A stretch of 50,692 nucleotides of DNA from Desulfoprunum benzoelyticum (GTDB lineage: Bacteria; Desulfobacterota; Desulfobulbia; Desulfobulbales; Desulfocapsaceae): NCBI RefSeq assembly GCF_014201505.1, contig NZ_JACHEO010000022.1, positions 1 to 50,692 of the forward strand, written 5' to 3'. The notes below the pieces were generated by a model. That model made no database searches, was not told where the DNA came from, and worked only from the letters and a program-made list of their open reading frames with translations. This document shows, piece by piece, positions 8,600 to 17,335 of the stretch; positions within the stretch are counted from its first letter, which is position 1; the number at the start of each line of letters is the position of its first letter. The translations under genes were made by a program, and so were the position numbers.

Positions 8600-8993
8600 G
8601 GCAGGTCAGACCGATGTCAAAAATTGCTCGTCTAAACAATCCGATCAAGCACTATTTGACGTAGCCTGGAAATCGGCAGGCAGGTGGCGGGGAAACTGGG
8701 TATTTGGGGAAATGGTGAGGTGGTTGCTAATGTGAGGAGGCCAACGGTGATCCGGGCAACAAGGTTGCCTATCTGGTCACCGGTCATTATGATGTGGTGG
8801 CCAGAGTCATCACACCAGGTGAAGGCGGTCGCCGCAATGACCGGCCCCACTGCCGTTTCCCAGATCATAATCCAGATGGAAGCGAAGCTGCAGGCGAGCA
8901 GCGACCAGACAGTACGAAGGAGTGCGGCGGAGGGCCGCACAACGCCGCAGCTGAAGTCATCGCGTGATTGAAAAGTGAAAGAAGGAGCTCACC
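8600..8993. other. Intergenic stretch with no convincing gene
   Basis: A 102-codon minus-strand frame (8632-8940) and a 95-codon plus-strand frame overlap each other here; neither resembles a known family or has a good ribosome site. The sequence may be further decayed phage material. The last 20 bases hold the ribosome site of the downstream carboxypeptidase. Confidence 0.4.
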
Positions 8994-10490
8994 ATGCAGG
9001 ATGCCTATGGGGCGCTGGTCGAACGGTTTCGCCAGCTGGCCCGGATCGATCACGCCCTGACCTTTCTCAACTGGGATCAGCTGGTGATGATGCCGCCGGC
9101 GGGCAACGACAGCCGGGCGGCGGCGATTGCCGAGTTGACCGCCATGCAGCACGAACTGCTGACCGCGCCGGTGGTGGGCGACCTGCTGCAGGCGGCGCGG
9201 ACCCAGGCCCTGGCGGCGCCGGAACAGTGCAGCCTGCGGGAGATGGAGCGGCAGTGGCAACGGGCGGTCTGCCTGCCGGCCAGTCTGGTCAAGGCCCAGT
9301 CGCTGGCCGGGTCGCAGTGCGAGCATGCCTGGCGGCAGCAGCGCCGGGACAACGACTGGCAGGGCTTTGTTGCCAATTTCCGTGAGGTCGTGCGGCTGTC
9401 GCGGGAAGAGGCACGGTTGCGCCAGGCGGTGGCTGCCGACATGTTTGCCACCCCCTACGATGCCCTGCTCGATCTGTACTGCACCGGTGACGACAGCGCC
9501 TTCATCGGCCAGGTGTTCGCCACCCTGAAAGCCGAGTTGCCGACCCTGCTGGCCGAGGTGCTGGAGCGCCGGCAACCGGCTCCATCGCTGGCCGGCACCT
9601 ATCCGCCGGCCGCCCAGAAGACCCTCAGCGAGGAGATGATGCGCTGCCTCGGCTTCGATTTTTCGGCCGGCCGCCTCGATGTCAGCATGCATCCGTTTTC
9701 CACCGGCGACCGGGGCGACCACCGCATCACCACCGGCTTCCGCGAGGACGATTTCGCCGGTGCCCTGCAGGCGACGGCGCACGAGACCGGCCACGCCGGC
9801 TACGAGGCCGGACTGCCCCGCCAGTGGGACGGTCTGCCGGTCGGACAGGCCCGCAATCTCTGCCTGCATGAGAGCCAGAGCCTGCTGTTCGAGAACCAGC
9901 TGTTTCTCGCCCGGCCCTTCGTCGCCTTCCTGACCCCGATGATTCACAAGCATCTGGTTGAGAGCCGCCACTTCAGCGAAGAGCAACTGTGGCGGGCGCT
10001 GACCCGGGTCGGCCCGAGCCTGATCCGCATCGAGGCCGACGAGGTCACCTATCCGCTCCATGTCGTGCTGCGCTTCGAGATCGAGAAGGCGCTGATCAAC
10101 GCCGAGATCGAGCCGGACGACATCCCCGAGTTGTGGGACCTCAAGATGCGGCAGTATCTGGGGCTGTCGACCGCCGGCAATTTCCGCGACGGCTGCCTGC
10201 AGGATATCCACTGGACCGATGGCTCGTTCGGCTATTTCCCGTCGTACACCATGGGGGCTTTGAACGCCGCCCAGCTGTTTGCCGCCATCCGCCGGCACTT
10301 CCCGGATTGGCGGGAGGCGCTCGCCAGGGGGGATGTGGCCTTCGTCCGCCAGTGGCTCGGCGAACAGGTGTGGAGCAAGGGGAGCACCATGGAATCGCAG
10401 GACATCATGCGTCAGGCGACAGGGGAGGGCACCAATCCCGGTTACTTCCTCGATCATCTCCGCGCCAGATACCTTCACCAGCAATACTGA
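8994..10490 (+). CDS. M32-family metallocarboxypeptidase (carboxypeptidase Taq type)
   Basis: 498 aa, the usual size. All M32 hallmark motifs are present in order: HPF (233-235), DHRITT (242-247), the zinc-binding HETGH (263-267), the third-ligand region HESQS (292-296), IRIEADEVTYP, and GCLQDIHW followed by FGYFPSYTMG. The enzyme removes C-terminal residues from peptides in the cytoplasm. The start is supported by GAAGGAG eight bases upstream of ATG 8994. The downstream transporter begins 52 bases after the stop and may be cotranscribed. Confidence 0.95.
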   Translation: MQDAYGALVERFRQLARIDHALTFLNWDQLVMMPPAGNDSRAAAIAELTAMQHELLTAPVVGDLLQAARTQALAAPEQCSLREMERQWQRAVCLPASLVKAQSLAGSQCEHAWRQQRRDNDWQGFVANFREVVRLSREEARLRQAVAADMFATPYDALLDLYCTGDDSAFIGQVFATLKAELPTLLAEVLERRQPAPSLAGTYPPAAQKTLSEEMMRCLGFDFSAGRLDVSMHPFSTGDRGDHRITTGFREDDFAGALQATAHETGHAGYEAGLPRQWDGLPVGQARNLCLHESQSLLFENQLFLARPFVAFLTPMIHKHLVESRHFSEEQLWRALTRVGPSLIRIEADEVTYPLHVVLRFEIEKALINAEIEPDDIPELWDLKMRQYLGLSTAGNFRDGCLQDIHWTDGSFGYFPSYTMGALNAAQLFAAIRRHFPDWREALARGDVAFVRQWLGEQVWSKGSTMESQDIMRQATGEGTNPGYFLDHLRARYLHQQY

Positions 10491-10542
10491 TCCGGCACCG
10501 TCGTCCGACGGGCGGGATCGACAACCACGGAATGAGCTGACA

Positions 10543-11469
10543 GTGAGCCTCTTTCTTCCTCTACTCGGCAAGATTCTGCCGTTGTATACCAATATCGTCC
10601 TCGGCTATCTGGCCACCCGGCTGCTCAAGGTCGACCGGGCCGGGGCGGCGGCGCTGCTGTTCTATCTGATGGCGCCGATCGTCGTGTTCAGCGCGACGAT
10701 GGGGGTGCGCCTCGACGCGGCGGTGGCGTTGTTGCCGCTGTTCCTGTTTCTCTTCTCCAGCCTGATGGCCGTCGCCGCGCTGTGGCTGTTCAAACGCTTG
10801 TGGCCGGACGCGACCGGCAATATCCTGGCCTTTACCGCCGGCACCGGCAATACCGGCTATTTCGGCATCGCCCTGGCCCTGATCGTTTTCGAGCCGCGGG
10901 TTGCCGATATCTACATCTTCACGGTGCTGGCCTCGTTCTTCTACGAGTCGACGACCGGATTCTACATCACCGCCAAGGGGACATTCACGGCCCGCGAAAG
11001 TCTGATCAAGGTGCTGCGGCTGCCGGTGCTGTACGCCTTCCTGCTGGCGTTGATCCTCAATTTGGCGGGGGTGATGCTCCCCGAATCACTGGCCGCCTAT
11101 TTCGGGCAGTTCAGGATCGCCTACTCGATCATCGGCATGATGCTCATCGGCATGGGTCTGGTCGGTTTTCGCCAGGGCGGCGGCGCCGATCCCCGCTTCC
11201 TCGCCCTGACGCTGGCCATCAAGCATCTGCTCTGGCCGGCGCTGATTGCCCTGATCATCTGGACCGACAGCCGATTTTTCGGGTTGTTGCACCGCGACCT
11301 GTACCGGGTCATGTTCGTCTTCGCCATTGTCCCGCTTGCCGGCAACACCGTGACCCTGGCCGTGCTGCTCAAGGCCCGGCCGGAAAAGGCGGCGCTCGCC
11401 GTGCTCCTCTCAACCCTGCTGTCCATCGTCACCATCCCGTTCATGCTGGCCTGGTACGGGATGGAGTGA
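10543..11469 (+). CDS. AEC-family (auxin efflux carrier-like) transporter
   Basis: 308 aa from a GTG start (GGAATGAG about 7 bases upstream); the upstream part of the open frame overlaps the carboxypeptidase and is not used. It is an almost wholly hydrophobic protein with about ten membrane segments, and the mid-protein NTGYFGIALAL motif and conserved polar residues are typical of AEC permeases such as malonate or malate exporters. Substrate unknown. It follows the M32 peptidase on the same strand. Confidence 0.85.
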   Translation: MSLFLPLLGKILPLYTNIVLGYLATRLLKVDRAGAAALLFYLMAPIVVFSATMGVRLDAAVALLPLFLFLFSSLMAVAALWLFKRLWPDATGNILAFTAGTGNTGYFGIALALIVFEPRVADIYIFTVLASFFYESTTGFYITAKGTFTARESLIKVLRLPVLYAFLLALILNLAGVMLPESLAAYFGQFRIAYSIIGMMLIGMGLVGFRQGGGADPRFLALTLAIKHLLWPALIALIIWTDSRFFGLLHRDLYRVMFVFAIVPLAGNTVTLAVLLKARPEKAALAVLLSTLLSIVTIPFMLAWYGME

Positions 11470-12074
11470 GCGATGCCGGCGGTGGTACGGCTCTTCACAC
11501 TGCAGAGGTTCTGAATTCAGCGGCTCAGGTTCAATTTATCTCTTCTCTGCCTGTTCGCCGCACCTTTGAGATCGTCGGCCTGGAGAGCTCTGCAACGGAG
11601 ATGACTCGGAATAGTCCTGATTTGCAGGTTTGCTTAAATGGTTAACCTTGCCAGGAGAAATTTCTTCCCCTGGAAAATGGAGTTGGATTGGTTGGAGATA
11701 CAGGGAAATTTGGTGTAAATCATGTTATTTCAGTCTGTTGGTATCAATCCCCGGCTTCTGCCTGAGACAAATGACCTGGGTAAAAGACCCGGTGTGAATC
11801 CGTCGCAGAGGACGGTCGGAGGGTTTGGTAAACGGTTGGAAGTTTGGCTAGAAAATCTTGCTGGATAGGGGACAAACAGTTACGCTGCAACTAGCAATTG
11901 GAGGAGCTCCGGTCAGAGAGCCGATTTTTGAGGGATGCCGTCAAAAGCAGCTGCGTGTCACCTGTCTCCTCCCCTGGGCACCGGGGTGAGATCCTGCAGT
12001 CGATCCCCCACCCGGGACATGGAGACCCCTCTTATTACGATCATCTACCAAAAACAAATAAAAAGGAGGTTCCG
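11470..12074 (+). promoter_or_regulatory. Long leader of the acyl-CoA ligase with cobalamin-box-like sequences
   Basis: No gene is seen in this 605-base stretch. It contains two sequences resembling the cobalamin-riboswitch core: GGGAAATTTGGTGTAAATC (11703-11721) and GGTGTGAATCC (11791-11801). The second is followed by GGCTAGAAAATCTTGCTGG (11846-11864), reminiscent of the closing AGCCAGGAGACCTGCC block. The CCCGCCACTGT-type block is absent, so this is at best a variant or decayed riboswitch. An A-rich segment and AAGGAGG precede the GTG start. Confidence 0.35.
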
Positions 12075-13763
12075 GTGAGCACTGACAGTCCCTATCAAGC
12101 AAAACCATGGCTGGCGCACTATGAGGCAGGCGTCCCTGAGCATGTTCAATATGAGACCGTCTGCCTGCCGGACTACCTGAAGCGGTCGGCCACAGCGTTC
12201 CCGGATAAAACGGCTCTGACGTTTCAGGGGTACCGTGTCAGTTTTGCCAAACTGAACGACATGGTCGATCGCTTCGCCGCCAGTCTGACCGACTTCGGTG
12301 TGAAACAAGGCGACAGTGTGGCCATTCTCTTGCCCAATGTGATTCCGTGTGTGGTGGCGTACTATGCCATCCTGCGCATCGGCGCCATTGCGGTAATGAA
12401 CAACCCGCTCTATTCGGACCGTGAGCTGGAGCATCAGTTTTGCGACTCGCGGTCAAAGGTGCTGATCACCCTCGACCTGCTCGGCAACCGGATGATAGAT
12501 CTGCGACCCAGAACCAGCATCAAACAGATTGTCATCACCAGTATCGGTGACTACCTTCCCTTCCCCAAAAACCTGCTTTTCCCGTTAGTCGGCAAAAAAA
12601 AAGGGCTGTCCGCCGATGTCAAAGCGGCAGACAACCTCTATAAGTGGAAGGCCCTGCTGGAACGCCCGTCAGCCTCGATGCCGCAGGTAACGCTGGATTT
12701 CAACGATGTGGCCATGTACCAGTATACCGGAGGCACCACCGGCGTCTCCAAAGGAGTCATGCTCACCCACGGCAACCTGAGCCAGCAGGTCCAACATGTT
12801 TCGGCCTGGTTCCCGAGCTTCGGCAGCGATGAGATCATGTTGGGTGCTCTGCCGTTTTTTCATGTCTTCGGTCTCACCACCGCCATGAACCTGGCCATCT
12901 TCAAAGGATGGAACAACATCCTGGTGCCCAAACCCCAACCTCCGCAGCTGTTGGAGGCCATCAGCAAATTCAAGCCCACGTTTGCGCCTCTGGTGCCCAC
13001 CATGTACATCGGCATGCTCGAACACCCCGATATCGGGAAAACCGACCTCACCTCCATCAAAGGCTGTTTCTCCGGCAGCGCCCCGTTGCCGGTGGAGGTG
13101 ATCAAGGCGTTCGAGGCCAAAACCGGTGCGATCATCGTCGAGGGCTTCGGTATGACCGAGTCCTGTCCCGTTACCCACATCAACCCTTTCAAGGGTAAGC
13201 GCAAGGTCGGCAGCATCGGCATTCCCCTTCCCGACACCGAATGCCGCATCGTGGCCCTCGGCGATGCGACTACCGACGTTGCGATAGGCGAGACCGGCGA
13301 ACTTCTGGTCAAGGGCCCACAGGTCATGAAGGGCTACTGGAATCGCCCCGATGCCACGGCTGAAGCCATTACCGACGGGTGGCTGCATACCGGCGACATC
13401 GCCATAATGGATGAGGAAGGCTACTTCTACATTGTTGATCGCAAAAAGGACATGATCATCTCCGGCGGTTTCAACGTCTATCCGCGAGACATCGAAGAGG
13501 TCTTTTTTGAGCACCCCAAGGTGGTGGAAGCCACAGCTATCGGCATTCCGCACCCCAAACGGGGCGAAGCGATCAAGGTATTTGTCGTTTTGAGGGAGGG
13601 CCAGACCGCCACGGTTGAAGAGCTGCTGAAATATTGTGAAGACAAGCTGGCCAAGTACAAGTGGCCCACGGAAATCGAATTTCGCGATGAGTTGCCAAAA
13701 ACCAGCGTGGGCAAGGTCCTCAAAAAAGAGCTGCGCGTCATGGAGCAGCAAAAAGCCAGGTAG
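12075..13763 (+). CDS. fadD: Long-chain fatty acid--CoA ligase (FadD-like)
   Basis: 562 aa. An adenylate-forming enzyme that activates a fatty acid with ATP and CoA. Motifs: P-loop YTGGTTGVSKGVMLTH (217-232), GFGMTESCPVTHINP (A5 region), GWLHTGD, the hinge DRKKDMIISGGFNVYP, and the catalytic-lysine region PKTSVGKVLKK near the C-terminus. The GTG start at 12075 is chosen because AAGGAGG lies 6 bases upstream; the upstream open extension is leader sequence. It would feed beta-oxidation, consistent with the acyl-CoA dehydrogenase/ETF cluster at the end of the window. Chain-length preference cannot be read from the sequence. Confidence 0.92.
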   Translation: MSTDSPYQAKPWLAHYEAGVPEHVQYETVCLPDYLKRSATAFPDKTALTFQGYRVSFAKLNDMVDRFAASLTDFGVKQGDSVAILLPNVIPCVVAYYAILRIGAIAVMNNPLYSDRELEHQFCDSRSKVLITLDLLGNRMIDLRPRTSIKQIVITSIGDYLPFPKNLLFPLVGKKKGLSADVKAADNLYKWKALLERPSASMPQVTLDFNDVAMYQYTGGTTGVSKGVMLTHGNLSQQVQHVSAWFPSFGSDEIMLGALPFFHVFGLTTAMNLAIFKGWNNILVPKPQPPQLLEAISKFKPTFAPLVPTMYIGMLEHPDIGKTDLTSIKGCFSGSAPLPVEVIKAFEAKTGAIIVEGFGMTESCPVTHINPFKGKRKVGSIGIPLPDTECRIVALGDATTDVAIGETGELLVKGPQVMKGYWNRPDATAEAITDGWLHTGDIAIMDEEGYFYIVDRKKDMIISGGFNVYPRDIEEVFFEHPKVVEATAIGIPHPKRGEAIKVFVVLREGQTATVEELLKYCEDKLAKYKWPTEIEFRDELPKTSVGKVLKKELRVMEQQKAR

Positions 13764-13810
13764 CTCGGGAAATCGCGTCGCTGATCAACGCCCGGAGGGA
13801 TGGTATCGAA

Positions 13811-13840
13811 CGGAAGCCATCCTTCCGGAGCCTTTTAAAA
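13811..13840 (+). terminator. Possible terminator after the acyl-CoA ligase
   Basis: CGGAAG (13811-13816), loop CCATC, CTTCCG (13822-13827), then GAGCCTTTTAAAA. The T-run is short and offset by five bases, so it is a weak candidate 48 bases after the stop. Confidence 0.4.
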
Positions 13841-14137
13841 AACAGGATCTGCAATGTTCCAGCCAGTGGGTTTTGCGAGTGGCGAAAAAGCGATCCCGGC
13901 AAGCAGCCGTACTTTATCCGGCCCGGAGATACAGGTACCTTTTCCCGAGACAGCACTGGGCAGTTGGTGTGATCTTTCGGACCTTCGATAATCCGTAGAG
14001 AAAAGACCATGCAGGTCGGTTTCCCACTTTCTTGGCAATTGAAGATGTGCCGTTTGCTTATAATTTCTGAATGAGGATCCCGGGTAGATTCGACGCTGCC
14101 GGCATCGTCTTTTCTCCGCAGAGCTGGACGTTCATTT
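13841..14137. other. Intergenic stretch, nothing identified
   Basis: Lies between the convergent acyl-CoA ligase and M48 protease genes. Several short GC-rich inverted segments occur but no gene, terminator with a T-tract or known RNA could be supported. Confidence 0.4.
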
Positions 14138-14983
14138 TCACAGTAAAGACAGTAACCAATTGAACAAAAAACGAATCAGATACAGAAGACTGACCAGAAA
14201 TTCCTTCCCTTCCTCAACCAGTTTACCAAAAAGAGAATCTTGTGCTTCACCTTCGTCCTCATCTCCGCGCATCAGCCTCTTCGCTCTGGCTTCGGGATCG
14301 GGATGACTGGACAAAAAGGTGTGTTGCCTGGCTAATTCAGCGAGTTTATTGAGGGCCGAGACAGCAGAAGAAATCTGATACCCTTCAGTTTGCAGAAAAG
14401 CAGCACCATACATATCAGCTTGCCGTTCTTCATGTTGAGAAAACTGAGCATGAGTGAGTTGCTCAGCAAAGCTGCCAATAACAGAACTGGCGATTTGCCC
14501 TACCTGGTTATCCTGAGAGGCCAATCCTTTTCGCAGGGCACTTGTAGCATAAGCCAGCACAACCTTTTTCCTGGAATGGTCTTTTACTACATGCCCCATT
14601 TCATGACCGATCACGAAAAGCAATTCCTCGTCGTTCATGAGATCCATCAGGCCGCTATATACTCTGATGGTTCCATCGGCCATCGCAAATGCGTTGACCT
14701 CATTAGCAAGATATACTTTGTAATTAAAGGATCTTCCATCTCTCTGAGTATGATCGGCAATTAATTTTTGAAGGCGTTTATCGTAGGGGTTCCCAACTGG
14801 AGCAATATCATGTTTGCTATCTGAAACAAGAGCGGAACGTCTTGCCAGATCTTTCACCTCTTGATCAGAAAGGGTGATGGCTGTAACGGCTTCCGTAGTT
14901 GCCTCCGTCATCATCAAAACGTTGGTATCTTCGCAAGACGTAAGAAGCGTTATTGAAAGGAAAATGAGCAGGTATCGTATCAT
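14138..14983 (-). CDS. M48-family metalloprotease, lipoprotein
   Basis: 281 aa. The N-terminus is a lipoprotein signal (MIRYLLIFLSITLLTSC, lipid Cys17). The M48 zinc motif is HEMGH (127-131), with the third-ligand region EERQADMYGAAF following the AxFSxxEExxAD-like pattern. Such proteins act in the periplasm on misfolded outer-membrane or envelope proteins. Unusually, the C-terminus ends in a strongly hydrophobic segment (FLVSLLYLIRFLFNWLLSLL), which could be a second membrane anchor. ATG 14983 has AAGGAG 9 bases upstream and gives a clean signal peptide, whereas the longer frame does not. It appears monocistronic. Confidence 0.9.
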   Translation of the reverse strand: MIRYLLIFLSITLLTSCEDTNVLMMTEATTEAVTAITLSDQEVKDLARRSALVSDSKHDIAPVGNPYDKRLQKLIADHTQRDGRSFNYKVYLANEVNAFAMADGTIRVYSGLMDLMNDEELLFVIGHEMGHVVKDHSRKKVVLAYATSALRKGLASQDNQVGQIASSVIGSFAEQLTHAQFSQHEERQADMYGAAFLQTEGYQISSAVSALNKLAELARQHTFLSSHPDPEARAKRLMRGDEDEGEAQDSLFGKLVEEGKEFLVSLLYLIRFLFNWLLSLL

Positions 14984-15559
14984 TGAGGATTTCTCCTTCG
15001 TAACCCAGCGTTGATTGCATTTTTTGCATTGAGAGCAAAGGTAATGCAGCACGTAGACGATGCAAGTTTCTCCAAGTTTCTCCCCACACCCTTACACGAT
15101 GAAATCCGTCAAATAATCAAAGACATGGAGCAGAATCCTCTGACATCTGAGAATTTATAGATACGATCCTTGGTTGGATGGCTGAACTCCTCTCTCAATC
15201 AAAACAGGTGGGAATGAATGGCTATTGATAGGACATCTTTGACATACAATGATTCATTACCGGCTTTGAATCCAGCGTCAGTGAATCTAAAGTGAGAGTT
15301 CCCATGTGGTGCAGAAGTTTCTTCCGCACCACATGTTTTTTTGAAAAGCAGGCCCAAACCGGATGCACCGTAAATTTTTGATCCCCGAAAATCCGGGGTG
15401 ACACGCGGTTGAAGGATCGGGGGAGAAAACTTTGCAGGATCGAGGTCAAGCTGCTACGATGGGAGTCGTAATCGGGGTGTTTTCTGTCAGGACGCCTGAT
15501 TTTCAAAGGCAGCCGTAAAATGCACGTACTCATCATCAACTGTTGTCAGGTGAAACCAA
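14984..15559. other. Intergenic region between divergent genes
   Basis: Holds the 5' regions of the M48 gene (minus) and adenine deaminase (plus) and a strong plus-strand hairpin terminator at 15304-15342. No protein gene was supported. Confidence 0.5.
15304..15342 (+). terminator. Strong rho-independent terminator with no gene upstream
   Basis: A perfect 9-bp stem ATGTGGTGC (15304-15312) / GCACCACAT (15326-15334) is followed by G and seven T. The minus strand has no T-tract, so it works on plus-strand transcripts. There is no plus-strand gene upstream; the adenine deaminase starts 218 bases downstream. It could end a small RNA or act as an attenuator for that gene. Confidence 0.8.
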
Positions 15560-17314
15560 ATGTTCCCATATAATGCCGACAATCGTAGCCTTGTTGAAAC
15601 TGCTCTCGGTAACAGGAAAGCTGATCTTGTTATCAGGAATGGAGAATTGGTTGATGTCTATACAGGGCGCGTTCTTCCCAAATATTCCGTAGCCGTGAGC
15701 GGCAGCTGGATCACCTATGTCGGTCCGGATGCTGATTATGCGATCGGAGAAAATACCCGCGTCATTGATGCCGAAGGGCGCATTGTTTCACCCGGCTTTA
15801 TCGATGGCCACACCCATATTGCAAATTTTTTTGATATTGCCGATTTTCTCAAATACGCAATTCCGGGCGGTACAACAACATACATAACCGAGGTTGAAAG
15901 TTACTGCTTCGGCCTCGGTGTGCAGGGATTGAACATTTTTCTGGATCAGATAAAGGACCGGCCGGTCAAATTGCGCTGCACGGTCCCGGCAATGGTTTCA
16001 ACGAGTCCTGCCTCCGGTCACTTCGCCATACAACCTGATGAGATGCGGGAATTGCTGAAAAACGAGAACGTGCTGGGTATGGGAGAATCGTACTGGCAGA
16101 ACGCGATTCTCACGCCGGATAACCGTATACTCGAACTGATGCAGGAGACCGTCAGGGCCGGTAAATCGGTGCAGGGGCATGCTGCCGGAGCCGCAGGTAA
16201 AAAACTTGGCGCCTACGCCTGCGCCGGTGCCGTATCCTGTCATGAATCCGTGTCTCCTGAGGATATCGTGCACAGGCTTGAAATGGGGTTTTGGACATTT
16301 CTCCGTCATGGCTATATCAGGCAAGATGTGGGGAACTTGAAGCCACTTATCGGAAAAATGGATTTCAGAAGATGTATATTGTGCACAGACGGCATCGATC
16401 CCGAGCTCCTGTTGAGACACGGTTATTTTAACAATGTAATCCAGTATGCAATCAGTCTCGGCGTCCCTCCTGTCGAGGCAATCCGGATGTCTTCCCTGAA
16501 CTGTGCCGAGCTCTATCACATGGATCATCTGATCGGAGGAATTGCCCCTGGCAGATATGCGGATATCCTTGTTCTGCCGTCACTGAATGAAATCAGGCCG
16601 GAGATGGTGATTTCCAACGGCAGCGTAATTTTCGAAAATGACAAAGTAACTGCCGAACTCAGGCGGATTCCTTACGATACAAAAATATTTACCACAGTGA
16701 ATGTCCCGTTGACGAGACCGGAGGATTTCGCCGTTCCTGCCGCCGGTTGTTCGATTCCGGGTCAGGTGAGAACGATCGATATCCAGGCCAACGGGCTTGT
16801 GGCGAAAGAGGGCCTGGCGGAAGTTCCTGTTGCGGACGGGATGATTGCGGCTGATCCTGAAAATGACCTGCTGAAGCTGGTATTCATCGACCGGGCCACG
16901 GGCAGAGCCGATATGTTCATCGGTTTTGTGCGGGGGATTGGCATGAAGTCCGGGGCGGTCGCGACGACACAGGCCTGGGATGCGTCTGCAATCATCGCCG
17001 CGGGAGCGAGCGACGAGGACATTGCCCTGGCTGTGAACACTGTCATCCAACATCAGGGTGGGGCGGTGATCACCGCCGGGGGCGCGATTGCGGTAGACAT
17101 CCCGTTCCCTGTCGCCGGCTATACCTCCACTGCTCCTGTGGAGGACATACATGCAGCGATGATCGATTTCCAGAGAAAGATGGAAGAACTCGGATCAACG
17201 CTGCGATCGGCGCATCTCACTCTTGTAACACTCACGTCTGCCGCAATACCGTTTATCCGTATTACCGAAAAAGGTTACTTCCGTTTTCGCGAGAATGATT
17301 ACGTTGGAATATGA
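15560..17314 (+). CDS. ade: Adenine deaminase
   Basis: 584 aa, matching the family (about 570-590). It deaminates adenine to hypoxanthine in purine salvage. Amidohydrolase metal motif SPGFIDGHTHI (about 77-87), then GHAAG, SCHESVSPED and CTDGIDPE, as in bacterial Ade. The C-terminal half includes the adenine-deaminase-specific domain with GGAVITAGGAIA. An AGGTG ribosome site lies 8 bases before ATG 15560. The sequence is less GC-rich than the hdr region and the gene stands alone, so recent acquisition is possible. It converges with the DUF6178-like gene with only 21 bases between stops. Confidence 0.93.
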   Translation: MFPYNADNRSLVETALGNRKADLVIRNGELVDVYTGRVLPKYSVAVSGSWITYVGPDADYAIGENTRVIDAEGRIVSPGFIDGHTHIANFFDIADFLKYAIPGGTTTYITEVESYCFGLGVQGLNIFLDQIKDRPVKLRCTVPAMVSTSPASGHFAIQPDEMRELLKNENVLGMGESYWQNAILTPDNRILELMQETVRAGKSVQGHAAGAAGKKLGAYACAGAVSCHESVSPEDIVHRLEMGFWTFLRHGYIRQDVGNLKPLIGKMDFRRCILCTDGIDPELLLRHGYFNNVIQYAISLGVPPVEAIRMSSLNCAELYHMDHLIGGIAPGRYADILVLPSLNEIRPEMVISNGSVIFENDKVTAELRRIPYDTKIFTTVNVPLTRPEDFAVPAAGCSIPGQVRTIDIQANGLVAKEGLAEVPVADGMIAADPENDLLKLVFIDRATGRADMFIGFVRGIGMKSGAVATTQAWDASAIIAAGASDEDIALAVNTVIQHQGGAVITAGGAIAVDIPFPVAGYTSTAPVEDIHAAMIDFQRKMEELGSTLRSAHLTLVTLTSAAIPFIRITEKGYFRFRENDYVGI

Positions 17315-17335
17315 GCCCATTGCCGGAGATCATGA

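Noticed and set aside
8632..8940. 102-codon minus-strand membrane-like frame
   Set aside because: No ribosome site, no family resemblance, and an equally long opposite frame; not supported as a gene.
13850..14000. Structured RNA after the acyl-CoA ligase
   Set aside because: Some inverted GC-rich segments, but no match to a riboswitch core or conserved fold could be recognised.
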